DNA from: Kappaphycus alvarezii
Taxonomy: Eukaryota > Rhodophyta > Florideophyceae > Gigartinales > Solieriaceae
Length of the DNA: 64,000 nt
Reading direction: 5' to 3'
NCBI GenBank assembly: GCA_002205965.3
Contig: NADL03000512.1
Coordinates: forward strand, 2,232,001-2,296,000
A program made the position numbers and the translations under genes. Positions 33,786 to 46,047 of the stretch are shown in pieces; the stretch's first letter is position 1; each line of letters begins with the position of its first letter. The notes under the pieces are model-generated. The model saw only the letters and a program-made list of their open reading frames with translations. It was not told the DNA's origin and searched no databases.

Positions 33786-36700
33786 TTTGGTACTCTTGTG
33801 GAGGGGGTTGCACCCGAGGTATTCGAGTTGAGCAGTAGTAAGGAACACTTCGGGGGGATTTCTTTTCTGTAATCATGGATCTCAACGCTGCTCGTATAAC
33901 GTTCACAGGGGGCAAGACTGAAGACGTTGAGGAGTTTCTTTACACATATGTCAACGTTGTGATGCGAGAGAAGGGCGATGAAGAGAAGGCCGCAAGTATC
34001 TTCGCCTATCTTCATGGTGACGCAAAGCACAAATATAAGTCCAAGTTTATCGACGGGTGGTCTCTTAACGGGAATGGGCGTAACTTCGGTGAGGTATGTG
34101 AGTGGCTTGTGAAAGAGTATGCTAAGGAGGTAGAACCAGATGAGATGATTCGTACCGCCATAGAGGCCCGGCTCAACTTCGACGATTTGTTAAGCTCATT
34201 GGTGTACTTGTGTGATCTTTATGAAAAGGCTGGGTTCAACGCCCAAGCCAAGTACGGAATGCTGCGTAAGGCGGCTATGGGGGATAAGCGGCTCTCCGAT
34301 TTCCTCCTCATCAAGGGCCCTCACACTTTTGATGAACTGAAGGGTACCATAGTAGAATTTGTCAAAAATTCGGAGACGTTTCAGTCACTGAGTGAGGTAC
34401 CGAGGGAAACCCGCACATCGATGTCTATCGTACATCCTGAAAAGAATTATCAAAGGCCGGCTACTAGTGCAGCGGCATTAGAATCTGTCAGGAGCGATGT
34501 CAAAAACTTGGAAGAAAGGTTGGAAACCCGATTCGATAATCGACTTGACATGATAACCTCGCAGTTGGAAAGCCTTACTCTTACCATTAAGAAGAACCAG
34601 TCTGGGGCCCCTAAGGCCGCAGAAGTCTGTTCTTACTGTCACAAGCCTGGACACTTTGCAAACAGGTGTCCTGATAATCCACATAGAAACACTCGTTGTG
34701 CAAAGTGCGGTCGATATGGGCATCATGAAAGTAACTGCTGGTCTAAAGACAACAGAAGAGCAAATTTATCGGAAGCAAGGAGTGAGTCAGGACCAGAGGT
34801 GAAAATCTTACAAAATAGAAGGGATCAAAGGTTGACGGATGCCGGTAACGTATCCATCGCTGAAGAGATTAGTCAAGTCAATGTGACAAAAAGGGATGGG
34901 GAAGGGAACATTTTATCGAAGAAACCTAGGCTAGAGTATGGAATGCTGGAGCATATCCCAGCACCTGTACCTCCTCGAACCAAGAGGTCTGATCAAGTTG
35001 TTCCAGGAGTGGGAGTCACTCCGGCCAAGAAGACGAAAAAGAGTAAGAAAGTTAAGAGTATCTCTAAGGACGTACTAGAGTATGTGAAGAGGTACAATTT
35101 GGTGGCTGAGCTTGCATCGGCCCCAACTGGGATAACGTTTGGTCAACTTTTGAGGGGCGACGCAGAGGATGCGAGAAAAGAACTCAAAAAAATTATCAGG
35201 TCTAATAAGTCCGCTAAGGGTAAGAAACTGTTTCTTCAATCGGCCTCGACAGCACCAAGACGTCTTAAGCTGGTACCAGTCAAAGTATTGGGTATGAAAA
35301 CCCAAGCTCTCTTCGATTCGGGTGCTGTTCCAAACCTCATTTCAGAAACTTTGGTGACAGATCTAGGTCTCGAAATTACTCCAACGACTCGAAAAATAAC
35401 TGTAGCGGATGGAACCGTCTCAAAATGCATGGGCACTGTTGACAAGGTTTCCGTGTTCTTTGGGGACTCTAAAGTTGATGTAGACTTTCTTGTCATGCCG
35501 GATCTCCCTTTCGATGCAATCATTGGCTGCCCACATGGAAAGACTAGGACATGCATTGACTTGGGCAACCAAATGGTTTCAGTTAATATTGACGGCAGAA
35601 CCGTGAAGATGCCCCTGGATTTCGACAAAAGCACGCATCCTGAAGATTTAAAAGAAACGGACAGTGAAGATTTCACTTCTAGCTATGACAGCGAAGATTC
35701 GGAACCAACTAACACTTTCGGAAGTGGAAAAGGGTACCCTCGGGGGTAATGAACATGGCATGGGACGATTATGATTCGGGTTTGAAACAGATGACGACTG
35801 GATTCTAGGATAAGTTTGAAACCCGAATGTGTTTCTTTTTGCGATGATATCGAATCAAAGGACAGAATTCGGAGCATGAAAGAAGATTACCTTTGCAAAG
35901 AAAATAAGAATACGTCGAATTCCATATATGAAGATGTGAGCACGACGGAAGAGGTCCTTCAAAATATTGAGGTTGAGGATCAAGAAGAAAAAGGGCGCCA
36001 AATGGCAGAAATCCAAGGAAAAGTGCAGCACCTTCCCGCCCCGCCTCACTGAAAATATCCGACATGTTAACATCTTCCGAAGTAATTGCATGGAGCGTTT
36101 CAGATTTAAGACAAGCAAGTGTACCGGTTACTCACTCGTTCGAACTTACCGACACTCAACCGATTTACCACAAGCCTAGACGTCAACCGCCAAAATATGA
36201 CCAATTTATCTCAGAAAATGTTACAAGTATGCTGAAAAATGATATTATTCGACCAGTTTCATCCCCATGGTCGTTTCCAGTTGTGGTCGCACCAAAGAAG
36301 GATGGAAAGCTGCGTTTTTGCGTCGATTACCGACAACTGAACCAGAGAATGATACCCGATCGATTTCCGATTCCGAACATGGAGGAGATCCTCGAGGACC
36401 TGAAGGATGGGAGATATTTCACCTCAATTGACCTTTACACTGGCTATTGGCAGATTCCATTGGATGAAAAATGTAAGGAAAAAACAACCTTTACCAGCAA
36501 AGCCGGTACGTTCAGGTTCGAAGTGATGCCTTTTGGTCTCATGAATGCACCAGCTACATTCCAAAGAATGATGAACGAGGTTTTGAAAGGACTTCCATTC
36601 GCAAGAGTCTATATCGATGATGTCGTCATATTCTCAGAAACATTGGATCAGCACATCTCGCACGTCAAGACAGTTGTGGAGAGGATATCGGAGTATAGCT

Positions 36701-39700
36701 TGAAAATTAAGTTGAGCAAATGCTTCTTTGCGAAAACTTCTATCCAATTACTCGGTCATATCGTCGACCAAGAGGGAATTAGAGTGGATCCAGAGAAAAC
36801 GAAAAAAATAAAGTTGGCACCAAGGCCCGCTTCAAAGACGGAGGTCCGAAGCTTCTTAGGACTGGCCTCATATTACAGAAGATTTATCAAAGATTTCGCC
36901 AAGACTGCAGCACCGTTACATGCCAGCACTACGAAGAACGGAAAATTTTACTGGAACAAGGAAATGGAAACTGCATTTCAGGAGCTTAAAGATAAGCTAT
37001 GTGTCCCCCAGTTCTCATGTACCCAGATTTCAAGAGACCATTCGTTGTGGAGACAGATGCCTCAGAACGGTCTTTGGGTGCCGTTTTGTCCCAAAAAGAT
37101 GAAAACGGAAGACTACACCCTGTTCAATTCGCAAGCCGAACTCTGAATGATGCGGAAAAGAGATACTCAGTCTGCGAGAAAGAAGCGCTAGCTGTCGTCT
37201 TCGCGCTGAAAAAGTTTCGCGTATACCTTTTATCACTCGAGAAATTTGTCTTGATAACTGATCACCAGGCACTTAAAACAGCATTCCAAAAGAAGGATGT
37301 ACATCACCGCTTGGCCCGATGGCTCGACATTTTCGCAGAATATCGGTTTGAAATTGTGTATAGACCCGGACGCAATAATCAGCCTGCCGATTACCTATCC
37401 CGCTTGAGGGACGCACTGATTCCAAATGAAAAAGCTTCGGAGGACATCGTCGGAGTCGCCGAGTTGCAGTTGCCGAACGATAACGAGTACGAAGCTAATA
37501 TTCACGGACTGATCAAATTCCTCGATGGACTAGAAATGAGAAAGGTTGATCTTGAACACCGAAATTGGGTACGCAGGAATCAAAAGGCTTTTACATTGTG
37601 GAATGGGAAACTCTTCCGGCACACTAAAGCCGGTCCCCGACTAGTGGCCCCTTTGAAAGAAAGAATGAAGATCTTGAGGACTTTCCATGATGAGCTAGGG
37701 CATTGGGATCTCGAAACAACCAAAAAATTCGTAACTGAGAGATTCTGGTGGCCCGGTATCCATAAGGACGTCTATAATTTCGTGAAAAGCTGCGACAACT
37801 GCCAAAAATTCACTCCAATACGGAAGTATAAGACAACTCTAAGTTTTCCAGTTTCCGGTCTCTTTGAAACCTTCTCAATTGACTTCGCGGGCCCGTTCAA
37901 GGAAACTTCTTCCGGAAACAAATATCTCCTTATAGGGGTGGAACATCTTACTGGATGGCCAATAGCAGTTGCATCGAGGAGGCAAATGCTGAGGTGGTAC
38001 TGAGATTCATCGAAAAAGAAATAATTGAACCGTTTGGTCTTCCAAAAAGGATCATCTCGGATAACGCCCTTTGTTTTACTGCAACTTCACTGCTTCGTTT
38101 TTGGAAGAGAAAGGGATTCAGCTGAAGACCGTTCTCGCATACGCTCCTATGTCCAACGGGAAAGCGGAGAGGATGGTTGGAACCATCAAACGAGCAATAT
38201 CGAAAACTATGTCGGAGAATGAAATCCAGTGGGAAGATGCCTTACCAAAAGTGTTATACGGCTATCGTCGAAGAAGAGGAAGAAATGGACGCTCACCATT
38301 CGAGCTAATGTACGGAAGGGCTCCTAGAATGTTACAGAGAGACATGGAAACAAATATTATCGATGAAGAGAGTAGGGAAGTTGAACTACTGGCCACCGAA
38401 GGCTGGAGATCACACCGCGCGCTAACACAGACAAGAAATAAGGATGCAGAACCTGCAGTCAGAACCTTTTCAGTTGGCTCTAAAGTACTTGTAGTACATG
38501 GAAAAGCAATGCAGCAGGCTGTGAAGTGGCCGGCCTTCCAAACCAAGTACTCGAACCCTTGCATCGTCACGGAGGAAAGACACCCGCACTATCAGCTCTG
38601 TTCAAGCTCAGGGAAGAGATCAAGGAGGGCCATCCATGCACGTCGTCTGGTCCCTTACCATCAGAGGCCTGAAGAATTCCTTCTCACACAGGACTATGCG
38701 CAACCACGGGGCATACTCATCTTTAACTATAGAATGATTCCTATGGGAGGAAAAAGGGCCTGGGAATGGATCATCTCGATTACGCGGGACTACTACGAAC
38801 TCCACGTAATCATCCATTTCTACATTAATATATGCCTATGTTTTCGTACGTTGAACGGACCATTGCTACCTGAAGAAGATTTCCGACTATTAATAAGAGT
38901 TCTATTTTCATTCCAAAACGGAAGGTTCACGGAAGCAGGTCCAGAGTTTGTGGAGGTAATATATCATTACTCTATAGGAAGATATGGAATGGTAGCTGCG
39001 GAGACTTGTCGCAAACGTATCTGAATATTATCCGTCCAATTTACGTATTTCTCAAGAACAACCAAGATGTGCGACTGAGAGGTTACGCCTTACCCCGATA
39101 TGGAATGACTGGTCCCGTATCTCTATGGGAACCTTACGTTTCTCCGCCACAAATTGGGAACGTTGGGCGGCGAGGATCCTCCTGAAGCAGTGATGATGAC
39201 CGAGGAGGACCTTCGGAGACAACAACCGCCCAGAAGAGGTTCGGTCGTCCCCCGAGAGGACCTCGAGCAGGTCCCAGTACGTCAGGAGCTGGTCGCGGCC
39301 ATTCATGGGACAGCCCGCCAACAACTTCATCTCTAGCTCTCCTTCACAACCATGCACACATACAGTCGGAAGAAGAAGATTATCTTTTTGGCTGCGCAAT
39401 ATCTCCGAGGATGCGAACGATGCGCAGGTCATTTCTTATTTCATGATAAGCATCTGTTTATGTTTTAGGGCGCTACATGGACCGCACTTATCTTACGAAG
39501 ATTCGTTCTTGATGATGCGCGTCTTCTTTTCTTATCGGCATCCATTCCTCCGGCATCTTCCAGAAGAGTTTGCATATCACATATATTTTTTCACTCTTGG
39601 AAGATTCGGAAGAGTCACGGAAGAAGAATGTATTCAACCCCACCTCGATGTTATCAAACCAATATATGAGGCTATGCTACAAAGTGAGGTACCAGTAATG

Positions 39701-39852
39701 CGAACCTACTTTTTGAAGCATCATATTGGTAATCAGTTGCATCCGTACCCGTTTGAAAGACCTTCTATTTTATCAATAAGGCAGAAACACTAACAGAAAC
39801 AGAAGAAGAACAATGAAGACGAATCAGGACGTTCGTCTTGAGCAAGAGGGCG
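33786..39852 (+). mobile_element. Ty3/gypsy internal region (gag-pol), plus strand
   Basis: Fossil with about six to eight breaks. It opens with the candidate primer site TTTGGTACTCTTGTGGAGG. Parts: gag from 33875 with two CCHC knuckles near 34630-34740; aspartic protease (FDSGA near 35315); RT with YIDD near 36615; RNase H near 37040; integrase from about 37680, with zinc site (CDNCQKF near 37790) and catalytic core; GPY-like tail; post-integrase domain 1 (about 38815-39160), a Gly/Pro-rich linker and domain 2 (about 39450-39790). It ends in a purine tract (GAGCAAGAGGG) before the 3' LTR. Nucleotide sequence is almost the same as in the two minus-strand copies, so the internal part is young. 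Confidence 0.92.
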
Positions 39853-40683
39853 TGATATAATGAAAATTTGGATTATTTGGCATGCTGCGCTGGGCTGCGC
39901 TGGCACGCTGCGCTGTCTGCGCTGGCTCCGCTGTCACTGTACTTACAATTTTATTTTCAATTATTTTTAGAGGGGGCTTTGCGCCGTACTGTTGCGGTGC
40001 CAATAGGGCACATAGTACTGTATTGGTGCTACGAATTGTGAGGGTTGAAAAATCTATATAAGGGGCCGGAAAATATGGATCAGGTGATCCCGACTCTGCA
40101 ACCAGATGGGGCCGTCCTCAGTGGTCTAGATATTTCCAGGAGGCAATGGAGAATTCCAAGGCGTTCGCGGATATTTGTGTGACTTCCTGGGTGGAATGGA
40201 TATTTTGGGGGAAGTTTTTGGCTCTGATCTAGACGACATAAGGTATCTGGGAAGGAATCTAGATATTTATCTGATGGTATGTGCTGTTAACCTTTCTCGT
40301 TGACTCGATTTCATTTGATGCTTTTATGGTTCTAGTATGTTTCTTTGAGACTTTAAGGGTAGCGAAAGTCTATATAAAGCTGAGTAAACTGCTTCGTTCT
40401 TGAGAGGTCAAGCAAGTTGGCAGACAACTTCAGGTCAAGCTCCGAGTAGTAGTAAATTGAGAGTCAACTTCAGACTCAAGAAAACGTTTCCTAAGCTGGT
40501 CGCAGAGCATCAGATGTAGACCCATGCCCCTTCTATACTTGCTTGTAGCCCTCTCAACTCTCTCCCATATACAGTCCTTTTTATTCGTTCATTATACCAC
40601 GGTAACACTTCTGTCGCTCGCAACACCTCCATCTTGGGGTAGTTAGTTCTAAGTATCTCTTCTCCGACGATTTGCTTCTATCA
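39853..40683 (+). mobile_element. Gypsy 3' LTR of a different type (B)
   Basis: TGATATAATG to TGCTTCTATCA, 831 bp. Its U3 is unrelated to the A-type LTR at the other end. It carries two TATA boxes (CTATATAAGGGG near 40055 and CTATATAAAGC near 40370). Between them is a remnant of the LTR reading frame, with MDQVIPTLQPDGA near 40075 and MDILGEVFGSDLD near 40196. R-U5 with the two dyads is shared with other types. The 5 bp after it (ATCCT) do not match those before 32467 (CAAGT). Confidence 0.85.
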
Positions 40684-40812
40684 ATCCTCACTGTAATGCC
40701 AAGGGAGCGCCTATTGGACACATTACTATGAGTCAATTTTTTATTGATTCTAACGTTGTTGTTAGTCGTGGATTTATGATAAATTTGGATTACGCAAGAA
40801 CATTACATACCC

Positions 40813-41447
40813 TTACCTTCGTAAACAGAGTTCTAATCCAAATGGTCTCTCAAGATATGAAATGTTCCCCTCATCATATCCACTTGACTTTCCTTGAGTT
40901 CCCAGAATCTCGAACTCAGCTCGGACAACCTTGGATACAAGCTTTCGTCGTCCGGTGACATAAGAATGTCTTTAAAGACCATTAGATGGTAAAAAAGCAC
41001 CCCATGACAGATGATTGCGTGCGAACAGCTTGAGAAAGTGTTAGTTCGTCAGTAAATATAGTTCTTAAGAAAATCAGCCGTTAGATAAAAGCCATTTCCT
41101 ATATTTATAATAGCAATCCCATCCAAATTTCTACGACAAAGCGGACAGGAAGCTCCTAAACTCTGATTCTCGTCATGGAGAGAAGTTCAAGAATGCAGTG
41201 AAGGTGGAAGCAATGGTCACCGGTGTCCTGATGCTGTTTGGGACACTTAATGCTTCTAGGCATATAGCGCAATCTTCGACATTACTGCAAACATCTCCTT
41301 CAGGTTCGAGGTGCTTGAGATCATTTTGAATGAGACTGAGTGCGCTCATAAAATGAAATATGTCCTCTTCGCAATTTTCACATAAAGTGCGGAGTTTCCC
41401 GAGGCTGCGGAGCTGAATTCATTTGGGTCATGATAAGGGGCGGACAT
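40813..41447 (-). pseudogene. RING-H2 protein, copy 3 (broken)
   Basis: Third member of the family at 5443 and 21068. The minus-strand ATG at 41447 (MSAPYHD) lies about 135 bp after its TATA box. One continuous stretch reads SLIQNDLKHLEPEGDVC and then the first zinc pair CAICLEAL. The middle of the finger is shifted in frame by a one-base difference, although DHCFHLHC is recognisable in the next frame. The second pair (CPLCRRNLD in the others) is CPLCRRNLDG here too. The C-terminal part has further frame changes and ends at 40813 (LCLRR). It is non-functional as it stands. Confidence 0.7.
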
Positions 41448-41572
41448 TAGTAATTTCCTTTGTATGGGTTGCAGGGAATGTTGGTAATTAGTAAAGCAGA
41501 TGAATTTGGGGGGTTCAACGATCTTTTTGGTAGTCTAGTGTCATTCATTTTCTAATTACTCTTTTACTGTTG

Positions 41573-41582
41573 CTTTTATATC
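41573..41582 (-). promoter_or_regulatory. TATA box of RING-H2 copy 3
   Basis: GATATAAAAGCA on the minus strand, about 135 bp upstream of the ATG, as in copies 1 and 2. Confidence 0.55.
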
Positions 41583-41639
41583 GAAAAGGAGTCATCTTGT
41601 GATTACTGACTTCTTGATATTATCACATTATATTTTGAT

Positions 41640-42022
41640 TCTCGGTATGTAATATGTTGAGTGAACTTTTAAAATATCAAAAATCGACAAGAATTGCGGC
41701 ATCGGAAAGAATCCGTTGTTTCTTGTTCGTCAAAGAAAAAAATCTGAGATCTTTCACAACTCAAAAGCTCTTGAGAAACGAGTTAAAAAATCATAAAACA
41801 TCGCTGTCTTCAATTTTTACTTCTAGTGTCCGTCTGAACTAGACTATACTATGCTACGCCATAACTTTAACGTTTCCTCCCTTTCCCGTCTTTTTGGCCT
41901 TTATCTCATCATTTTGCGGATACTCGATAGCAATCATTATTTTCCAAAATCTTTGTGAGTTTTTTCCTTTATTCTGCTTATTTGCGGTTTTCCGCTCTCG
42001 AATTTTACGATTCCTATGAAAG
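41640..42022. other. Upstream flank of RING copy 3, shared with other loci
   Basis: Shares diverged blocks with 21900-22210, including GAATTG-GGCAT-GGAAA and the TTTGCGGATACTCGAT region. A further copy of the last part is at 43212-43380. The RING genes therefore lie in a larger duplicated unit. Confidence 0.5.
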
Positions 42023-42140
42023 GGGGAAACTTTTGGGTGTTTTACTCTTGGAAGATATATCCGACCTATCCCATGATTTTCCAGACAACCATAATCGACC
42101 CAAAAAGGGTATACCGACACAATAGTGGGGAAGCAACTCT
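42023..42140 (-). repeat. Short retroposon Y, copy 6 (longest), with target duplication
   Basis: 118 bp flanked by GAAAG at 42018-42022 and 42141-42145. The related sequence at 43310-43340 runs through this point without the insert, giving an approximate empty site. It ends in the family's constant C-rich end on the minus strand. Confidence 0.75.
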
Positions 42141-42269
42141 GAAAGAGAACGGTTTTCGCTGCATTTAATATCTTCCTTTGACTAGACCATTCTGGGTCTT
42201 CAATTGCCAAATTCAAAAAGGTGCCTAGTAAAGAATTTGTAATGACCTTCCCTTCGCGTCTTTTGGAGC

Positions 42270-43211
42270 TAGCCGAGGGATGGCCTTCATCGTACAAGGC
42301 TGGACTTATTGCCCTGATCAGGGCAATTTGAAGCACTGGAGCCAGGGATTTCTTCGATGTCACTTTTGTAACCCCAGTCGCGCCATCCAACAGGAGAGTC
42401 GCACCTTTAAGCCGCTCTTATCGCTCAACGCAGCAAAGGATGCAAAGTATAGAAGATATGAATCTATTATCGCCACCGCTGCCAGAAACCGGCTCACGCC
42501 TATTGTTTAGAATTTTAAACATCTACTGTGACATCGTTAACATTCCATGGCAATGCAAAATGTATCATTTCATGCGTGAACTCTAATTAACTCACTGTCG
42601 TGCTTAATTCAAGATTTTACTCAATTCGAAACTTGTCCTCTATTCTTCGAATTTTTATTCGGAATTATCTCTTACTCTGATTGAACAAGGAAGCCGGTAT
42701 CAAGTTGAAGTTCATAGGCAGTATAAGTGTGCGTCATTTCTCGAGTTCAAAAATAAAGAAGCAACCAACAACCTTTATTAACTTTGCTTGTCAAAACACC
42801 GCGATCGTTCGCACTGACGTGTATTCGTCCCCAACCAGCGTGTATTCGCTCTTTCTCCTCTAATTCCTTCTCTGTTACATCCACTGGAGAGTCCATTTAT
42901 CCTCCCTAACTTTTTCAACACCTATCCCTATATCCACCCTCGGGGGTGAGCAGCCAGACGCCTACGCAGGCTAACCAAGGTGCCGCAAAACGTGGATCTT
43001 AGGCAATGGATACATACGGGACGGTTCGAGAGGTTTTAGCCCAGCGGCATGCGGCAGCAGCAGTGATGTCCAATGCATCTGGCCTGCCTACAGGCTTTGA
43101 GCCAGCAATTTAGGCACACCAGCGACATTAACTATTATCCTGAACACGTCTAGCATACACCGGGGATAGCGGAACCTACTTTTCAAACAATGAAGAACCA
43201 AAACGAACCCC
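42270..43211 (+). pseudogene. LINE C-terminus and 3' end, with a 0.4-kb interruption
   Basis: ARDFFDVTFVTPVAPSNRRV near 42345 and then, after an unrelated AT-rich stretch (about 42508-42920), STLGGEQPDAYAG, LAQRHAAAAVMSNAS and GFEPAI with a stop at about 43112. Comparison with 45600-45960 shows that the two halves are normally adjacent. The 3' untranslated part ends AAGAACCAAAACGAACCCC at 43211. The stops and shifts present show that it is dead. Confidence 0.65.
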
Positions 43212-43289
43212 TTTTGAGCTTTATCTCATCCTTCTGCGGATAATCGTTATCAATCAATCATTTGCACAATTCATGTGTGGTGTTTTTCT

Positions 43290-45100
43290 CTTTTGCTGCA
43301 TATTATATGATTCCTGTATAAGAGAGCAATTTTGATTCTGGTTAACATCTTTATCAAGCTATACTATTCCGAGTCCCCCAATAGCTCAATTCTAGTGGGA
43401 ATGTTTTTGTTATTCTATTGTATGGGATATGTAGTCAACTATATTCATGACGCTGAGTCTGCGTTTTGCAATACAAATAGGTTTCTGGTAAATACCTTGT
43501 AATCAACTTCCTCAAAACGAAAGAGAGTTACATAAAACAGGTTAAGTATTTAGATAAAGAGGGCATTCAAGTTTAAAAATTACTCAACCTTTGAAACAGG
43601 AATTAAAATAACATTCAATAGAAAATAATTTTAGAAATAGTTGATTATGGGATATTCATATGGCTCTATGCTCTAAAATGTTTTCTAAAACCTGTGACAA
43701 TTTATACATAAATAAAAGAAAGAAACTCTGCAAAAAATTCAGTAAATAGTTAAGTAATGTGTATAGCAAATGACAGGCAGCTACTACCGTTTTAGTAGGG
43801 GCCAGGCAAGAATTAAACAAGATGGATGTTTTCCAGTGATGTAAGTTTTGCAGTTATAGCCCCACAGTAATTCAATCCAACTGGATGAGCTAAACTTGCT
43901 CCTGTTGTGTTTACATGAAATTGGACGAGACGTACAGGTTGGTCATTTAGACATGGACGCACGTGCGTTTTGTCGCAGCGAAGCATTATCAATACATATG
44001 CATCGCCCTCACAAAAGTTGATGTGTGCAGGTGATTATCTCAGCAATACTTTAGAGCTAGTGATTTAGAACTGTATATATGTGAATAGAGCTATCCAAAG
44101 AAATTGAACTAAAAATAAGTAATGTGTAGGAAATATTTGGCCTAACATCTAAGTTCTAACTAAGCCAAGACTAACACCTTGACTGTGCTATTCTTCGTAC
44201 CAGGTTTAACCACTAGTTTTGCTCGAAACATACTATAATACTCACAGTTTTCCATTAAAAATTAGGGCAACAAATCTTCAAGTAGATAACAACTATTTCC
44301 AGATGATTACAATAGCCATAACTTAACTTCAGTAATAAATTTAAACGTATAATTTACTTTTAAAATCTTCACAGAAACGTTGTGTAGAGATTTTAATATT
44401 TGCTGAATATTTACTCTACTTATACCTGCAAAATGAGTAATATTTTCCGTACTTACTGAGATGGGTCACTCTGATGTCAAGCTGATCTCAATCTGAGCAA
44501 AGAAACCATATTGTAGCGGCTGCAGGGTAAGGTTGGAGTAAAACAGTGCTAAAACAGTAAAAAAACAACAAAAACAACGCTAACGTGAAATAACAGCCAA
44601 AAAATCTTTTGAGACCAGCGGATTACTATATCTAGGCTGTTTTATACTGCTTCGATAGCTCTCTGAGGTATGGTACTCTTAGTAAGAGTCTCATATTTTT
44701 AGTAATCGCTTCCATGGTATAAATCGGGTATTGCATCCATTCAAAAGTATTGGAGTGCATTAATCTCAATAGTGACGTTCGACCTGCCTCACCTAAGGTA
44801 TATACTGGCTATACACTGTAGCAGCTTTAAGAAAGCTGTTGATATACCCGAATTGAATTCCTGTCCGAACGGCCTCTATATGCAATAGAAGCCCCTTGAT
44901 TGTGATGTTTCTTCACCAAAAAAAATCGAGTAAATACTACTTACATACGCAGGTACATGTACGTCAGATGAAATCAGGTTAATAATATTGGAAACAGCAT
45001 TGGCGTTTTGCTGGTCTGATTGATTATTGAACAAGATAAAATGAATTTCTTCTTTCTTAAGTTCAAATTAAATACTCTCAGAAGCTGTATTCCACTTTTT
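43290..45100. other. AT-rich stretch, no recognisable gene
   Basis: Starts inside a diverged copy of the RING upstream flank (43212-43380). Beyond that, no coding region, RNA gene or repeat was recognised. Confidence 0.45.
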
Positions 45101-45107
45101 TAGATTT

Positions 45108-46047
45108 GTCTAGAGAAACGGGTCAACTGGATAAACAGTACCTTTGGCTCAAACAAAACAACTTCACAACAGACATTCAAGGAAGAAGTCCACGAGGCTA
45201 TGGAAGACGTTATAGCTCTCGGAGACGCAAGGACGCATTCTTTTCGCACTTCGATGGCGCTACCAGGGCGAAGGAATAGGTGCACTGTTCCCCGTGTCCG
45301 GATCTGAAGACTAGTATCGACGCCCACGAATACTAGACATGGCTTCAATTCTACTCCTAAGTTCCACTTTGCCTCCAGACACACCGTGCCTAAGCAGAAA
45401 ACTGCCTGGAAATACTTGACTGCTTCGGGGATCATCTCCAGCACTGTGTTTACGGAGGCCACCGAATTCGAAGAAATGACCGCCAAGTTCGCTTGCTTGC
45501 CCAGGACCTGCAGAAAGCTGCTCGTCACCCCGACCAACGAGTCCAGGGATGGCCCTCAACGTACAAGGCCAGACAATAGGGCAGTGGATGCAATGGAGGC
45601 ACGGATTTCTTCGATGTCACTATTGTCAACCCACTCGCGCTATCCAACAGGAGAGTGCGCACCTTCAACCAGCTCACTTCCCTCAACGCGGCAAGGGCTG
45701 AAAGCATACAAGATATGAATCTTTATCGCGACCTCCGCACGCTGCATAATCATGCCCATCCTACATGCACCCTCGGGGGCTGGTACCCAGAAGCCACGCA
45801 GTGCTAACCGAAGAGGGGCGGAACGTGGCTGTTAAGGCAATAAATACATACGGGACGGTTCGAGCGGTTTTAACGCAGAGGCATGCGGCAACAGAGGTGA
45901 TGTCCAGTACATCACGCCTGCTGGCAGGTTGGAGCCAGAAATTTAGGCACTTGACTCACATTACCCATTATCCTTAGCATGTCTAGCATACATCGGGGGA
46001 TATCCGAACCACACTTTTCAAAAATTAAAGAACCAAACCATTTCCCT
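45108..46047 (+). pseudogene. LINE C-terminus and 3' end
   Basis: The first 400 bp give an open stretch (EKRVNWINSTFG ... FKEEVHEAMEDVIALGD) that I place only tentatively in the same element. From 45500 it is a clear LINE end: QDLQKAARHP, FFDVTIVNPLALSNRRV, TLGGWYPEA, LTQRHAA, SRLLAG. Frame changes occur near 45560 and 45790, and the stop is displaced. The 3' untranslated region resembles that of the 43.1-kb copy and ends AAAGAACCAAACCATTTCCC at 46047. Confidence 0.65.

Noticed and set aside
41854-42390. 178-codon minus-strand frame
   Set aside because: It spans a Y retroposon and the antisense of a plus-strand LINE end, and has no motif of its own.
43290-45100. Possible tRNA or small RNA genes in the AT-rich stretches
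   Set aside because: I scanned by eye for cloverleaf-like GTTCRANTC boxes and found none I could defend.
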